Source: Planktothrix sp. PCC 11201
GTDB taxonomy: Bacteria; Cyanobacteriota; Cyanobacteriia; Cyanobacteriales; Microcoleaceae
Length of the DNA stretch: 64,000 nt
Direction: 5' to 3'
Assembly: GCF_900009135.1 (NCBI RefSeq)
Contig: NZ_LT797711.1
Coordinates: 186,128 to 250,127, forward strand
The position numbers and the translations under genes are program-made. Positions within the stretch are counted from its first letter, which is position 1, and each line of letters begins with the position of its first letter. The notes beneath the pieces are model-generated. The model did not search any database. It saw only the letters and a list, made by a program, of their open reading frames with translations, and was not told where the DNA came from. This document shows positions 63,411 through 64,000 of this stretch, in pieces.

Positions 63411-63430
63411 AGACGTGCCACGGCGCGTCT
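63411..63430 (+). terminator. Hairpin after psb27
   Basis: AGACGTGCC and GGCGCGTCT pair with one T-G match around a 2-nt gap, preceded by CAGTTATCAG-type words. It resembles the GTAGAGACGT arm of the palindrome after gdhA. It is probably a transcript end for psb27 or a dispersed palindrome. Confidence 0.45.
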
Positions 63431-63576
63431 ATATTATTGAGCATTAATCTGCCTAACAGCCTAATCACTTAAATCACCGATAAACTCGCCCGCATCCATT
63501 ATCAGTGTGTTTCCCTACTGATTTTGTTTGGAACGTTGTGAATACTTGAAAATGTAGTAAAGTCAAATAAAATTTT

Positions 63577-64000
63577 ATGTCAAATTTAATGATTCAGCAA
63601 CGCCGTTTTTCCGGGTTATTATTAAATTTTTTGATCACCCTTTCCTTGAATCCTTTTTTATTAATTTCTGTAGCTAATTCTCAAACCCTGGCTCAGTGCA
63701 AATTATCTCCACAAGCGATCGCCCAGAAAGAAAGTTTACGACAGGCTGTATTAACGGGAAATTCCGAAGCTGTTAAAAACTATAATACTATTCTAACTCA
63801 ACACGCGCAACAAGTCAATCAATGTCGTCAACAAATTAATCCTAAAAATCAAGCGATTTGGTTAAGATTATATCCCTGTGATACGAGAACCGGAGAAATT
63901 GATCGGATTTTAGATAATATTATTAATAAAGGCTATAACAAGGTTTATTTAGAAGTCTTTTATGATGGTCAAGTGTTGTTACCTTCTGGGAAAAATCCCA
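63577..64000 (+). CDS. Secreted protein, possible glycoside-hydrolase-like (3' end outside window)
   Basis: An open frame from ATG 63577 to the window edge, 141 codons without a stop. A signal peptide is evident (LLLNFLITLSLNPFLLISVA, then NSQTLAQ). Downstream, WLRLYPCDTRTGEIDRILDN and NKVYLEVFYDGQVLLPSGKN resemble cyanobacterial proteins annotated as putative glycoside hydrolases, from memory. The catalytic region would lie beyond the window, so the function is uncertain. Confidence 0.65.
   Translation, partial: MSNLMIQQRRFSGLLLNFLITLSLNPFLLISVANSQTLAQCKLSPQAIAQKESLRQAVLTGNSEAVKNYNTILTQHAQQVNQCRQQINPKNQAIWLRLYPCDTRTGEIDRILDNIINKGYNKVYLEVFYDGQVLLPSGKNP

Overview
The window looks like chromosomal DNA of a filamentous, Planktothrix/Oscillatoria-type cyanobacterium. 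The evidence is frequent HIP1 octamers (GCGATCGC), cyanobacteria-restricted families (Psb27, DUF2555, DUF2605, DUF2973, DUF4278, DUF4912, a DUF3685 receiver protein), a DevBCA exporter, many Uma2 genes and moderate-to-low GC. The genus is an inference.

Positions 1-25 kb form a defence island. From the left it holds a WYL-type CRISPR regulator-like protein (TIGR03985 family), a UPF0175/PIN toxin-antitoxin pair, and a CRISPR array of 31 identical 37-nt repeats with 30 spacers of 36-54 nt. The array is probably transcribed leftward from a leader beside cas2-cas1. Divergently from cas1 runs a type III-A-like operon: Csx18-like membrane protein, Csx3-AAA ring-nuclease fusion, Cas10 (cyclase motif intact, HD nuclease motifs lost), an intruding Uma2 gene, Csm2, Csm3, Csm4, Csm5, Cas6, a CARF-HEPN ribonuclease of the TM1812/Csx1 group and an APE2256-type CARF protein. 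The predicted logic is: Cas6 cuts crRNA, the Csm complex binds and cleaves phage RNA, Cas10 makes cyclic oligoadenylate, the CARF proteins respond, and Csx3 degrades the signal. Convergent to this lie a second Cas6 fused to a helix-turn-helix and a two-gene module (703-aa unknown protein plus 1151-aa helicase-nuclease). I could not match that module to a known system. It has no HIP1 sites and overlaps by 4 nt, and it is the best candidate here for an undescribed defence system.

Positions 25-36 kb hold a Uma2 gene, a receiver-DUF3685 protein, a TetR regulator, a VWA-domain membrane protein and a DevB-DevC-DevA exporter. The exporter's devA is separated from devBC by an opposite-strand PIN toxin-antitoxin pair and an acetyltransferase. 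A perfect 9-1-9 inverted repeat before devB is a likely TetR operator.

Positions 36-64 kb are mostly ordinary cyanobacterial genome: an alpha/beta hydrolase, two 2Fe-2S proteins, PEP synthase with an HxlR regulator, two cyclic-di-GMP enzymes, glutamate dehydrogenase, a carboxylesterase, CoaBC, an AAA/WD40 protein with 14 repeats, a TolC-type outer-membrane channel, several cyanobacterial small proteins, a DUF4912 protein with internal repeats, a WGR-domain protein, Psb27 and a truncated secreted protein at the right edge. Intergenic spaces carry several families of palindromes and MITE-like elements. I saw no tRNA or rRNA genes and no intact transposase.
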